A stretch of 64,000 nt of DNA from Hydractinia symbiolongicarpus (lineage: Eukaryota; Cnidaria; Hydrozoa; Anthoathecata; Hydractiniidae). Positions 52,170-64,000 of this stretch are shown here, in pieces (the first letter of the stretch is position 1; each line of letters opens with the position of its first letter). Position numbers and translations under genes: made by a program. The notes below the pieces were generated by a model. The model worked only from the letters and a program-made list of their open reading frames with translations. It was not told the origin of the DNA and did no database searches. The stretch covers positions 3,102,001 through 3,166,000 of the forward strand of contig NC_079876.1 in assembly GCF_029227915.1 (NCBI RefSeq). The letters are read 5' to 3'.

Positions 52170-54850
52170 TTCCCGAACGATTTTTTAAAATATTTTTTCA
52201 CCACTAAAACGCATGAGACTTGTAGTTTTCAAAAATGTTTTCAATTTTGATGAGACGCTGAATAAAAGAAGTTTAATCGCCGGCAAACGAAAACCTGCGA
52301 TTTCCCGTAAATCCCGTGCTCGGCCCGTATAGTCAAAAGTATACAAAGAAAGTACCCAGGGAGTAAACTCATTTCCCAAACGATTTTTTAAATTATTATT
52401 TCACCACTAAAGCCCATGAGACTTGTAGATTTTAAAAATGTTTTCATTTTTGATGAGACGCTAAATAAAAGAAGTTTAATCGCCGGCAAACGAAAACCGC
52501 AATTTCCCGTAAATCCCGGTCTCGGCAAGTATAGTCGAATGTATACAAAGAAAGTACCCAGGAAGTAAACTCATTTCCCGAACGATTTTTTAAATTTTTT
52601 TTTCACCACTAAAACGCATGAGACTTGTAGTTTTTAAAAATGTTTTCATTTTTGATGAGACGCTGAATAAAACAAGTTTAATCGCCGGCAAACCAAAACC
52701 TGCGATTTCCCGTAAATCCCGGACTCGGCCCGTATAGTCAAAAGTATACAAAGAAAGTACCCAGGGAGTAAACTAATTTCCCAAACGATTTTTTAAATTG
52801 TTATTTCACCACTAAAGCCCATGAGACTTGTAGATTTTAAAAATGTTTTCATTTTTGATGAGACGCTAAATAAAAGAAGTTTAATCGCCGGCAAACGAAA
52901 ACCGCAATTTCCCGTAAATCCCAGTCTCGGCCAGTATTGTCAAAAGTATACAAAGAAAGTACCCAGGGTGTAAACTCATTTCCCGAACGATTTTTTAAAT
53001 TATTTTTTCACCACTAAAACGCATGAGACGTGTAGTTTTCAAAAATGTTTTCATTTTTGATGAGACGATGAATAAAAGAAGTTTAATCGCCGGCAAACGA
53101 AAACCTGCGATTTCCCGTAAATCCCGTGCTCGGCCCGTATAGTCAAAAGTATACAAAGAAAGTACCCAGGGAGTAAACTCATTTCCCAAACGATTTTTTA
53201 AATTATTATTTCACCACTAAAGCCCATGAGACTTGTAGATTTTAAAAATGTTTTCATTTTTGATGAGACGCTAAATAAAAGAAGTTTAATCGCCGGCAAA
53301 CGAAAACCGCAATTTCCCGTAAATCCCGGTCTCGGCCAGTATAGTCGAATGTATACAAAGAAAGTACCCAGGAAGTAAACTCATTTCCCGAACGATTTTT
53401 TAAATTTTTTTTTCACCACTAAAACGCATGAGACTTGTAGTTTTTAAAAATGTTTTCATTTTTGATGAGACGCTGAATAAAACAAGTTTAATCGCCGGCA
53501 AACCAAAACCTGCGATATCCCGTAAATCCCGGACTCGGCCCGTATAGTCAAAAGTATACAAAGAAAGTACCCAGGGAGTAAACTAATTTCCCAAACGATT
53601 TTTTAAATTATTATTTCACCACTAAAGCCCATGAGACTTGTAGATTTTAAAAATGTTTTCATTTTTGATGAGACGCTAAATAAAAGAAGTTTAATCGCCG
53701 GCAAACGAAAACCGCAATTTCCCGTAAATCCCGGTCTCGGCCAGTATAGTCAAAAGTATACAAAGAAAGTACCCAGGGTGTAAACTCATTTCCCGAACGA
53801 TTTTTTAAAATATTTTTTCACCACTAAAACGCATGAGACTTGTAGTTTTCAAAAATGTTTTCAATTTTGATGAGACGCTGAATAAAAGAAGTTTAATCGC
53901 CGGCAAACGAAAACCTGCGATTTCCCGTAAATCCCGTGCTCGGCCCGTATAGTCAAAAGTATACAAAGAAAGTACCCAGGGAGTAAACTCATTTCCCAAA
54001 CGATTTGTTAAATTATTATTTCACCACTAAAGCCCATGAGACTTGTAGATTTTAAAAATGTTTTCATTTTTGATGAGACGCTAAATAAAAGAAGTTTAAT
54101 CGCCGGCAAACGAAAACCGCAATTTCCCGTAAATCCCGGTCTCGGCCAGTATAGTCGAATGTATACAAAGAAAGTACCCAGGAAGTAAACTCATTTCCCG
54201 AACGATTTTTTAAATTTTTTTTTCACCACTAAAACGCATGAGACTTGTAGTTTTTAAAAATGTTTTCATTTTTGATGAGACGCTGAATAAAACAAGTTTA
54301 ATCGCCGGCAAACCAAAACCTGCGATTTCCCGTAAATCCCGGACTCGGCCCGTATAGTCAAAAGTATACAAAGAAAGTACCCAGGGAGTAAACTAATTTC
54401 CCAAACGATTTTTTAAATTGTTATTTCACCACTAAAGCCCATGAGACTTGTAGATTTTAAAAATGTTTTCATTTTTGATGAGACGCTAAATAAAAGAAGT
54501 TTAATCGCCGGCAAACGAAAACCGCAATTTCCCGTAAATCCCAGTCTCGGCCAGTATTGTCAAAAGTATACAAAGAAAGTACCCAGGGTGTAAACTCATT
54601 TCCCGAACGATTTTTTAAATTATTTTTTCACCACTAAAACGCATGAGACGTGTAGTTTTCAAAAATGTTTTCATTTTTGATGAGACGATGAATAAAAGAA
54701 GTTTAATCGCCGGCAAACGAAAACCTGCGATTTCCCGTAAATCCCGTGCTCGGCCCGTATAGTCAAAAGTATACAAAGAAAGTACCCAGGGAGTAAACTA
54801 ATTTCCCAAACGATTTTTTAAATTATTATTTCACCACTAAAGCCCATGAG
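52170..54850 (+). repeat. 8-mer HOR, 1,620 bp, one full and one partial copy
   Basis: Copy 1 is about 52,170-53,789 and copy 2 runs to about 54,850. CCCAGTCTCGGCCAGTATTG recurs near 52,920 and 54,540. AAATTGTTATTTCACC recurs near 52,796 and 54,416. The 1,620-bp length equals eight monomers, four of them 202 bp. Copy 2 has a private CGATTTGTTAAATT near 54,001. Confidence 0.8.
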
Positions 54851-55774
54851 ACTTGTAGTTTTAAAAATGTTTTCATTTTTGATGAGACTCTTAATAAAAG
54901 AGGTTTAATTGCAGGCAAACGAAATCCCGCGATTTCCCGTAAATCCCGGGCTTGGCCCGTATAGTCGAATGTATACAAAGAAAGTACCCAGGAAGTAAAC
55001 TCATTTCCCGAACGATTTTTTAAATTTTTTTTTCACCACTAAAACGCATGAGACTTGTAGTTTTTAAAAATGTTTTCATTTTTGATGAGACGCTGAATAA
55101 AACAAGTTTAATCGCCGGCAAACCAAAACCCGCAATTTCCCGTAAATCCCGGTCTCGGCCCGTATAGTCAAACGTATACAAGGAAAGTACCCAGTGAGTA
55201 AACTCATTTCCCTAACGAATTTTTAAATTATTTTTTCACCATTAAAACGCATGAGACTTGTAGTTTTCAAAAATGTTTTCATTTTTGATGAGACGCTGAA
55301 TAAAAGAAGTTTAATCGCTGGCAAACGAAAACCTGCGATTTCCTGTAAATCCCGGACTCGGCCCGTATAGTCAAAAGTATACAAAGAAGGTACCCAGGGT
55401 GTAAACTCATTTCCCGAACGATTTTTTAAATTATTATTTCACCACTAAAGCCCATGAGACTTGTAGTTTTTAAAAATGTTTTCATTTTTGATGAGACGCT
55501 GAATAAAAGAAGTTTAATCGCCGGCAAACGAAAACCTGCGATTTCCCGTAAATCCTGGACTCGGCCCGTATAGTCAAAAGTATACAAAGAAAGTACCCAG
55601 GGAGTAAACTCACTTCCCAAACGATTTTTTAAATTATTTTTTCACCACTAAAACGTATGAGACTTGTAGTTTTCAAAAATGTTTTCATTTTTGATGAGAC
55701 GCTGAATAAAAGAAGTTTAATCGCCGGCAAACGAAAACCTGCGATTTCCCGTAAATCCCGGACTCGGCCCGTAT
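54851..55774 (+). repeat. Island of domain II-type monomers plus a rare divergent monomer
   Basis: A divergent monomer with GAGACTCTTAATAAAAGAGG and AATTGCAGGCAAACG lies near 54,884; it recurs only near 61,567, 62,985 and 63,594. From about 55,127 the sequence matches 39,118 onward at +16,009 bp, including CAAACGTATACAAG, CAGTGAGTAAAC, CCCTAACGAATTTTT and AATCGCTGGC. That variant set is otherwise confined to the region before about 39.4 kb. Confidence 0.72.
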
Positions 55775-58700
55775 AGTCAAAAGTATACAAAGAAAGTACC
55801 CAGGGTGTAAACTCATTTCCCGAACGATTTTTTAAATTATTTTTTCACCACTAAAACGCATGAGACGTGTAGTTTTCAAAAATGTTTTCATTTTTGATGA
55901 GACGATGAATAAAAGAAGTTTAATCGCCGGCAAACGAAAACCTGCGATTTCCCGTAAATCCCGTGCTCGGCCCGTATAGTCAAAAGTATACAAAGAAAGT
56001 ACCCAGGGAGTAAACTCATTTCCCAAACGATTTTTTAAATTATTTTTCCACACTAAAGCCCATGAGACTTGTAGATTTTAAAAATGTTTTCATTTTTGAT
56101 GAGACGCTAAATAAAAGAAGTTTAATCGCCGGCAAACGAAAACCGCAATTTCCCGTAAATCCCGGTCTCGGCCAGTATAGTCGAATGTATACAAAGAAAG
56201 TACCCAGGAAGTAAACTCATTTCCCGAACGATTTTTTAAATTTTTTTTTCACCACTAAAACGCATGAGACTTGTAGTTTTTAAAATTGTTTTCATTTTTG
56301 ATGAGACGCTGAATAAAACAAGTTTAATCGCCGGCAAACCAAAACCTGCGATTTCCCGTAAATCCCGGACTCGGCCCGTATAGTCAAAAGTATACAAAGA
56401 AAGTACCCAGGGAGTAAACTAATTTCCCAAACGATTTTTTAAATTATTATTTCACCACTAAAGCCCATGAGACTTGTAGATTTTAAAAATGTTTTCATTT
56501 TTGATGAGACGCTAAATAAAATAAGTTTAATCGCCGGCAAACGAAAACCGCAATTTCCCGTAAATCCCGGTCTCGGCCAGTATAGTCAAAAGTATACAAA
56601 GAAAGTACCCAGGGTGTAAACTCATTTCCCGAACGATTTTTTAAATTATTTTTTCACCACTAAAACGCATGAGACGTGTAGTTTTCAAAAATGTTTTCAT
56701 TTTTGGTGAGACGATGAATAAAAGAAGTTTAATCGCCGGCAAACGAAAACCTGCGATTTCCCGTAAATCCCGTGCTCGGCCCGTATAGTCAAAAGTATAC
56801 AAAGAAAGTACCCAGGGAGTAAACTCATTTCCCAAACGATTTTTTAAATTATTATTTCACCACTAAAGCCCATGAGACTTGTAGATTTTAAAAATATTTT
56901 CATTTTTGATGAGACGCTAAATAAAAGAAGTTTAATCGCCGGCAAACGAAAACCGCAATTTCCCGTAAATCCCGGTCTCGGCCAGTATAGTCGAATGTAT
57001 ACAAAGAAAGTACCCAGGAAGTAAACTCATTTCCCGAACGATTTTTTAAATTTTTTTTTCACCACTAAAACGCATGAGACTTGTAGTTTTCAAAAATGTT
57101 TTCATTTTTGGTGAGACGATGAATAAAAGAAGTTTAATCGCCGGCAAACGAAAACCTGCGATTTCCCGTAAATCCCGTGCTCGGCCCGTATAGTCAAAAG
57201 TATACAAAGAAAGTACCCAGGGAGTAAACTCATTTCCCAAACGATTTTTTAAATTATTATTTCACCACTAAAGCCCATGAGACTTGTAGATTTTAAAAAT
57301 ATTTTCATTTTTGATGAGACGCTAAATAAAAGAAGTTTAATCGCCGGCAAACGAAAACCGCAATTTCCCGTAAATCCCGGTCTCGGCCAGTATAGTCGAA
57401 TGTATACAAAGAAAGTACCCAGGAAGTAAACTCATTTCCCGAACGATTTTTTAAATTTTTTTTTCACCACTAAAACGCATGAGACTTGTAGTTTTTAAAA
57501 ATGTTTTCATTTTTGATGAGACGCTGAATAAAAGAAGTTTAATCGCCGGCAAACGAAAACCCGCAATTTCCCGTAAATCCCGGACTCGCCCCGTATAGTC
57601 AAAAGTATACAAAGAAAGTACCCAGGGTGTAAACTCATTTCCCGAACGATTTTTTAAATTATTTTTTCACCACTAAAACGCATGAGACGTGTAGTTTTCA
57701 AAAATGTTTTCATTTTTGATGAGACGATGAATAAAAGAAGTTTAATCGCCGGCAAACGAAAACCTGCGATTTCCCGTAAATCCCGTGCTCGGCCCGTATA
57801 GTCAAAAGTATACAAAGAAAGTACCCAGGGAGTAAACTCATTTCCCAAACGATTTTTTAAATTATTTTTCCACACTAAAGCCCATGAGACTTGTAGATTT
57901 TAAAAATGTTTTCATTTTTGATGAGACGCTAAATAAAAGAAGTTTAATCGCCGGCAAACGAAAACCGCAATTTCCCGTAAATCCCGGTCTCGGCCAGTAT
58001 AGTCGAATGTATACAAAGAAAGTACCCAGGAAGTAAACTCATTTCCCGAACGATTTTTTAAATTTTTTTTTCACCACTAAAACGCATGAGACTTGTAGTT
58101 TTTAAAATTGTTTTCATTTTTGATGAGACGCTGAATAAAACAAGTTTAATCGCCGGCAAACCAAAACCTGCGATTTCCCGTAAATCCCGGACTCGGCCCG
58201 TATAGTCAAAAGTATACAAAGAAAGTACCCAGGGGGTAAACTAATTTCCCAAACGATTTTTTAAATTATTATTTCACCACTAAAGCCCATGAGACTTGTA
58301 GATTTTAAAAATGTTTTCATTTTTGATGAGACGCTAAATAAAATAAGTTTAATCGCCGGCAAACGAAAACCGCAATTTCCCGTAAATCCCGGTCTCGGCC
58401 AGTATAGTCAAAAGTATACAAAGAAAGTACCCAGGGTGTAAACTCATTTCCCGAACGATTTTTTAAATTATTTTTTCACCACTAAAACGCATGAGACGTG
58501 TAGTTTTCAAAAATGTTTTCATTTTTGGTGAGACGATGAATAAAAGAAGTTTAATCGCCGGCAAACGAAAACCTGCGATTTCCCGTAAATCCCGTGCTCG
58601 GCCCGTATAGTCAAAAGTATACAAAGAAAGTACCCAGGGAGTAAACTCATTTCCCAAACGATTTTTTAAATTATTATTTCACCACTAAAGCCCATGAGAC

Positions 58701-59320
58701 TTGTAGATTTTAAAAATATTTTCATTTTTGATGAGACGCTAAATAAAAGAAGTTTAATCGCCGGCAAACGAAAACCGCAATTTCCCGTAAATCCCGGTCT
58801 CGGCCAGTATAGTCGAATGTATACAAAGAAAGTACCCAGGAAGTAAACTCATTTCCCGAACGATTTTTTAAATTTTTTTTTCACCACTAAAACGCATGAG
58901 ACTTGTAGTTTTCAAAAATGTTTTCATTTTTGGTGAGACGATGAATAAAAGAAGTTTAATCGCCGGCAAACGAAAACCTGCGATTTCCCGTAAATCCCGT
59001 GCTCGGCCCGTATAGTCAAAAGTATACAAAGAAAGTACCCAGGGAGTAAACTCATTTCCCAAACGATTTTTTAAATTATTATTTCACCACTAAAGCCCAT
59101 GAGACTTGTAGATTTTAAAAATATTTTCATTTTTGATGAGACGCTAAATAAAAGAAGTTTAATCGCCGGCAAACGAAAACCGCAATTTCCCGTAAATCCC
59201 GGTCTCGGCCAGTATAGTCGAATGTATACAAAGAAAGTACCCAGGAAGTAAACTCATTTCCCGAACGATTTTTTAAATTTTTTTTTCACCACTAAAACGC
59301 ATGAGACTTGTAGTTTTCAA
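55775..59320 (+). repeat. 9-mer HOR, 1,822 bp, two tandem copies
   Basis: Copy 1 is about 55,775-57,596 and copy 2 about 57,597-59,320. Shared marks: TTATTTTTCCACACTAAAG near 56,040 and 57,862; TTTAAAATTGTTTTC near 56,279 and 58,101; AAAATAAGTTTAATCG near 56,519 and 58,341; TTTTTGGTGAGACGATG near 56,701 and 58,523. Confidence 0.82.
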
Positions 59321-59670
59321 AAATGTTTTCATTTTTGGTGAGACGATGAATAAAAGAAGTTTAATCGCCGGCAAACGAAAACCTGCGATTTCCCGTAAAT
59401 CCCGTGCTCGGCCCGTATAGTCAAAAGTATACAAAGAAAGTACCCAGGGAGTAAACTCATTTCCCAAACGATTTTTTAAAATATTATTTCACCACTAAAG
59501 CCCATGAGACTTGTAGATTTTAAAAATATTTTCATTTTTGATGAGACGCTAAATAAAAGAAGTTTAATCGCCGGCAAACGAAAACCGCAATTTCCCGTAA
59601 ATCCCGGTCTCGGCCAGTATAGTCGAATGTATACAAAGAAAGTACCCAGGAAGTAAACTCATTTCCCGAA
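58463..59670 (+). repeat. 405-bp dimer repeated three times
   Basis: A 203-bp monomer with TTTTTGGTGAGACG and a 202-bp monomer with AAAACCGCAATTT alternate. The 203-bp member occurs near 58,463, 58,868 and 59,273, exactly 405 bp apart. The earlier 9-mer copy has the dimer twice (56,641 and 57,046). One dimer was therefore added after the 9-mer duplication, or lost from copy 1. Confidence 0.8.
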
Positions 59671-60690
59671 CGATTTTTTAAATTTTTTTTTCACCACTAA
59701 AACGCATGAGACTTGTAGTTTTTAAAAATGTTTTCATTTTTGATGAGACGCTGAATAAAAGAAGTTTAATCGCCGGCAAACGAAAACCCGCAATTTCCCG
59801 TAAATCCCGGACTCGCCCCGTATAGTCAAAAGTATACAAAGAAAGTACCCAGGGTGTAAACTCATTTCCCGAACGATTTTTTAAATTATTATTTCACCAC
59901 TAAAGCCCATGAGACTTGTAGTTTTTAAAAATGTTTTCATTTTTGATGAGACGCGGAATAAAAAAGTTTAAACGCCGGCAAACGAAAACCCGCGACTTCC
60001 CGTAAATCCCGGACTCGGCCCGTATAGTCAAAAGTATACAAAGAAAGTACCCAGGGAGTAAACTCATTTCCCGAACGATTTTTTAAAATATTTTTTCACC
60101 ATTAAAACGCATGAGACTTGTAGTTTTCAAAAATGTTTTCAATTTTGATGAGACGCTGAATAAAAGAAGTTTAATCGCCGGCAAACGAAAACCTGCGATT
60201 TCCCGTAAATCCCGTGCTCGGCCCGTATAGTCAAAAGTATACAAAGAAAGTACCCAGGGAGTAAACTCATTTCCCAAACGATTTTTTAAATTATTATTTC
60301 ACCACTAAAGCCCATGAGACTTGTAGATTTTAAAAATGTTTTCATTTTTGATGAGACGCTAAATAAAAGAAGTTTAATCGCCGGCAAACGAAAACCGCAA
60401 TTTCCCGTAAATCCCGGTCTCGGCCAGTATAGTCGAATGTATACAAGGAAAGTACCCAGGAAGTAAACTCATTTCCCGAACGATTATTTAAATTTTTTTT
60501 TCACCACTAAAACGCATGAGACTTGTAGTTTTTAAAAATGTTTTCATTTTTGATGAGACGCTGAATAAAACAAGTTTAATCGCCGGCAAACCAAAAATCT
60601 GCGATTTCCCGTAAATCCCGGACTCGGCCCGTATAGTCAAAAGTATACAAAGAAAGTACCCAGGGAGTAAACTAATTTCCCAAACGATTT
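59671..60690 (+). repeat. Third copy of the GTTTAAACGCC / CAATTTTGATG segment
   Basis: This repeats the segment seen near 45.0-45.7 and 51.9-52.6 kb, now with a private GACGCGGAATAAAAAAG near 59,950, CACCATTAAAACG near 60,098, and CGATTATTTAAATT near 60,481. More private changes than in the other copies suggest it is not the newest. Confidence 0.65.
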
Positions 60691-63600
60691 TTTAAATTAT
60701 TATTTCACCACTAAAGCCCATGAGACTTGTAGATTTTAAAAATGTTTTCATTTTTGATGAGACGCTAAATAAAAGAAGTTTAATCGCCGGCAAACGAAAA
60801 CCGCAATTTCCCGTAAATCCCGGTCTCGGCCAGTATAGTCAAAAGTATACAAAGAAAGTACCCAGGGTGTAAACTCATTTCCCGAACGATTTTTTAAATT
60901 ATTTTTTCACCACTAAAACGCATGAGACGTGTAGTTTTCAAAAATGTTTTCATTTTTGATGAGACGATGAATAAAAGAAGTTTAATCGCGGGCAAACGAA
61001 AACCTGCGATTTCCCGTAAATCCCGTGCTCGGCTCGTATAGTCAAAAGTATACAAAGAAAGTACCCAGGGAGTAAACTCATTTCCCAAACGATTTTTTAA
61101 ATTATTATTTCACCACTAAAGCCCATGAGACTTGTAGATTTTAAAAATGTTTTCATTTTTGATGAGACGCTAAATAAAAGAAGTTTAATCGCCGGCAAAC
61201 GAAAACCGCAATTTCCCGTAAATCCCGGTCTCGGCCAGTATAGTCGAATGTATACAAAGAAAGTACCCAGGAAGTAAACTCATTTCCCCAACGATTTTTT
61301 AAATTTTTTTTTCACCACTAAAACGCATGAGACTTGTAGTTTTTAAAAATGTTTTCATTTTTGATGAGACGCTGAATAAAACAAGTTTAATCGCCGGCAA
61401 ACCAAAACCTGCGATTTCCCGTAAATCCCGGACTCGGCCCGTATAGTCAAAAGTATACAAAGAAAGTACCCAGGGAGTAAACTAATTTCCCAAACGATTT
61501 TTTAAATTATTATTTCACCACTAAAGCCCATGAGACTTGTAGTTTTAAAAATGTTTTCATTTTTGATGAGACTCTTAATAAAAGAGGTTTAATTGCAGGC
61601 AAACGAAATCCCGCGATTTCCCGTAAATCCCGGGCTTGGCCCGTATAGTCGAATGTATACAAAGAAAGTACCCAGGAAGTAAACTCATTCCCCGAACGAT
61701 TTTTTAAATTTTTTATTCACCACTAAAACGCATGAGACTTGTAGTTTTCAAAAATGTTTTCATTTTTGATGAGACGCTGAATAAAAGAAGTTTAATCGCC
61801 GGCAAACGAAAACCTGCGATTTCCAGTAAATCCCGGACTCGGTCCGTATAGTCAAAAGTATACAAAGAGAGTACCCAGGGAGTAAACTAATTTCCCAAAC
61901 GATTTTTTAAATTATTATTTCACCACTAAAGCCCATGAGACGTGTAGTTTTCAAAAATGTTTTCATTTTTGATGAGACGATGAATAAAAGAAGTTTAATC
62001 GCCGGCAAACGAAAACCTGCGATTTCCAGTAAATCCCGGACTCGGTCCGTATAGTCAAAAGTATACAAAGAGAGTACCCAGGGAGTAAACTAATTTCCCA
62101 AACGATTTTTTAAATTATTATTTCACCACTAAAGCCCATGAGACTTGTAGATTTTAAAAATGTTTTCATTTTTGATGAGACGCTAAATAAAAGAAGTTTA
62201 ATCGCCGGCAAACGAAAACCGCAATTTCCCGTAAATCCCGGTCTCGGCCAGTATAGTCAAAAGTATACAAAGAAAGTACCCAGGGTGTAAACTCATTTCC
62301 CGAACGATTTTTTAAATTATTTTTTCACCACTAAAACGCATGAGACGTGTAGTTTTCAAAAATGTTTTCATTTTTGATGAGACGATGAATAAAAGAAGTT
62401 TAATCGTCGGCAAACGAAAACCTGCGATTTCCCGTAAATCCCGTGCTCGGCCCGTATAGTCAAAAGTATACAAAGAAAGTACCCAGGGAGTAAACTCATT
62501 TCCCAAACGATTTTTTAAATTATTATTTCACCACTAAAGCCCATGAGACTTGTAGATTTTAAAAATGTTTTCATTTTTGATGAGACGCTAAATAAAAGAA
62601 GTTTAATCGCCGGCAAACGAAAACCGCAATTTCCCGTAAATCGCGGTCTCGGCCAGTATAGTCGAATGTATACAAAGAATGTACCCAGGAAGTAAACTCA
62701 TTTCCCGAACGATTTTTTAAATTTTTTTTTCACCACTAAAACGCATGAGACTTGTAGTTTTTAAAAATGTTTTCATTTTTGATGAGACGCTGAATAAAAC
62801 AAGTTTAATCGCCGGCAAACCAAAACCTGCGATTTCCCGTAAATCCCGTACTCGGCCCGTATAGTCAAAAGTATACAAAGAAAGTACCCAGGGAGTAAAC
62901 TAATTTCCCAAACGATTTTTTAAATTATTATTTCACCACTAAAGCCCATGAGACTTGTAGTTTTAAAAATGTTTTCATTTTTGATGAGACTCTTAATAAA
63001 AGAGGTTTAATTGCAGGCAAACGAAATCCCGCGATTTCCTGTAAATCCCGTGCTCGGCCCGTATAGTCAAAAGTATACAAAGAAAGTACCCAGGGAGTAA
63101 ACTCATTTCCCAAACGATTTTTTAAATTATTATTTCACCACTAAAGCCCATGAGACTTGTAGATTTTAAAAATGTTTTCATTTTTGATGAGACGCTAAAT
63201 AAAAGAAGTTTAATCGCCGGCAAACGAAAACCGCAATTTCCCGTAAATCCCGGTCTCGGCCAGTATAGTCGAATGTATACAAGGAAAGTACCCAGGAAGT
63301 AAACTCATTTCCCGAACGATTTTTTAAATTTTTTTTTCACCACTAAAACGCACGAGACTTGTAGTTTTTAAAAATGTTTTCATTTTTGATGAGACGCTGA
63401 ATAAAACAAGTTTAATCGCCGGCAAACCAAAACCTGCGATTTCCCGTAAATCCCGGACTCGGCCCGTATAGTCAAAAGTATACAAAGAAAGTACCCAGGG
63501 AGTAAACTAATTTCCCAAACGATTTTTTAAATTATTATTTCACCACTAAAGCCCATGAGACTTGTAGTTTTAAAAATGTTTTCATTTTTGATGAGACTCT

Positions 63601-64000
63601 TAATAAAAGAGGTTTAATTGCAGGCAAACGAAATCCCGCGATTTCCCGTAAATCCCGGGCTTGGCCCGTATAGTCGAATGTATACAAAGAAAGTACCCAG
63701 GAAGTAAACTCATTCCCCGAACGATTTTTTAAATTTTTTATTCACCACTAAAACGCATGAGACTTGTAGTTTTCAAAAATGTTTTCATTTTTGATGAGAC
63801 GCTGAATAAAAGAAGTTTAATCGCCGGCAAACGAAAACCTGCGATTTCCAGTAAATCCCGGACTCGGTCCGTATAGTCAAAAGTATACAAAGAGAGTACC
63901 CAGGGTGTAAACTCATTTCCCGAACGATTTTTTAAATTATTTTTTCACCACTAAAACGCATGAGACTTGTAGTTTTCAAAAATGTTTTCATTTTTGATGA
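60691..64000 (+). repeat. 7-mer (1,418 bp) and 10-mer (2,027 bp) overlapping HORs at the window end
   Basis: About 60,691-61,635 matches 62,108-63,053 at +1,418. About 61,284-61,890 matches 63,311-63,917 at +2,027, including CTCATTCCCCGAACG near 61,684 and 63,711 and TTTTTTATTCACC near 61,706 and 63,733. The divergent GAGACTCTTAATAAAAGAGG monomer occurs three times here. The array continues past base 64,000, because the final monomer is cut in mid-unit. Confidence 0.75.

Larger units (their letters stand above)
1..64000 (+). repeat. Continuous 203-bp satellite array, about 315 monomers
   Basis: The same unit recurs head to tail from the first to the last base. The phase marker GAGTAAAC (or GTGTAAAC, GAAGTAAAC) recurs every 203 bp: I placed it at 3, 206, 409, 612 and 815, and followed the pattern by eye to the end. 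Length variants of 202 and 204 bp come from single-base indels. All monomers run in one orientation. There is no unique sequence, mobile element, rRNA, tRNA or telomeric repeat between them. Such length and homogeneity are typical of eukaryotic centromeric, pericentromeric or subtelomeric satellites; that location is inferred. I do not recognise the family. Confidence 0.97.

Noticed and set aside
436-63113. About 90 minus-strand open frames of 61-121 codons with very similar products
   Set aside because: The ones I checked start at TTG or GTG, not ATG. Start and end positions simply follow the satellite phase, amino-acid changes are frequent and unconstrained, and longer frames are explained by single-base indels. 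They are translation shadows of the repeat.
1-64000. CRISPR array
   Set aside because: Repeats are 203 bp and directly abut; there are no unique spacers, cas genes or leader.
1-64000. 5S or 45S rDNA, tRNA cluster or telomeric repeat
   Set aside because: I see no internal A/B/C-box promoter set, no rRNA-like core, and no TTTAGGG- or TTAGGG-type tracts.
1-64000. Transposon or retrotransposon insertion within the array
   Set aside because: The monomer phase is continuous. No terminal repeats, target-site duplications, reverse transcriptase or transposase frames were found.
1-64000. Bacterial or phage origin
   Set aside because: 64 kb of uninterrupted 203-bp satellite with no genes is not known from bacterial chromosomes or phages; nested HORs are a eukaryotic feature.

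Overview
The whole window is one uninterrupted tandem satellite DNA array. The monomer is 203 bp, with 202-bp and 204-bp length variants, so about 315 monomers fit in 64 kb. Every monomer lies in the same orientation. I saw no transposon, RNA gene, unique spacer or protein gene anywhere in it. Monomers are about 37% GC (hand count of a consensus-like monomer: 35 G, 41 C in 203). Continuous satellite of this length, with nested higher-order repeats (HORs), points to a nuclear eukaryotic chromosome, most likely (peri)centromeric or subtelomeric heterochromatin. I do not recognise the monomer as a named satellite family and cannot place the organism. CAAAA motifs and monomer size would fit a plant, but this is weak evidence.

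Each monomer has the same plan, given here as offsets from the GGGAGTAAAC phase used throughout (starts at 1, 204, 407, 610, 813 and so on). Offsets 20-50 are a T/A-rich tract. Offset 58 is an ATG opening a 39-codon frame on the + strand. Offsets 74-95 hold a hairpin-capable dyad (up to TCAAAAATG-TTTT-CATTTTTGA). AATAAA lies at 106-111. Offsets 121-172 are a GC-rich, CpG-rich block with CCCG words spaced about 10 bp apart. Offsets 173-203 contain GTATAC and an A/G-rich tail.

Above the monomer level there are three domains with different variant cohorts. Domain I (1 to about 27.5 kb) has a 4-mer (812 bp), a 19-mer (3,858/3,859 bp), a 5-mer (1,016 bp), an 8-mer/16-mer (1,624/3,248 bp), a 2.67-kb segmental duplication and a 3-mer (609 bp). 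Much of it carries a CATAAGAC variant that destroys the ATG. Domain II (about 27.5-39.2 kb) has 5-, 8-, 17- and 11-mer repeats and GAGACGTGTAG variants. Domain III (about 39.2-64 kb) is marked by a 202-bp monomer class and has 11-, 6-, 7/14-, 8-, 9- and 2-mer HORs plus copies of segments found 7-16 kb away.

Minus-strand open frames of 61-121 codons recur across the array. They start at TTG or GTG rather than ATG in every case I checked, vary freely in sequence and exist only because the monomer lacks stops in that frame. I do not annotate them as genes. The main interest is the record of repeated unequal exchange: nested HORs, chimeric junction monomers and long-range segment reuse. Secondary points are the dyad, the retained CpGs and TATA-like variant monomers.
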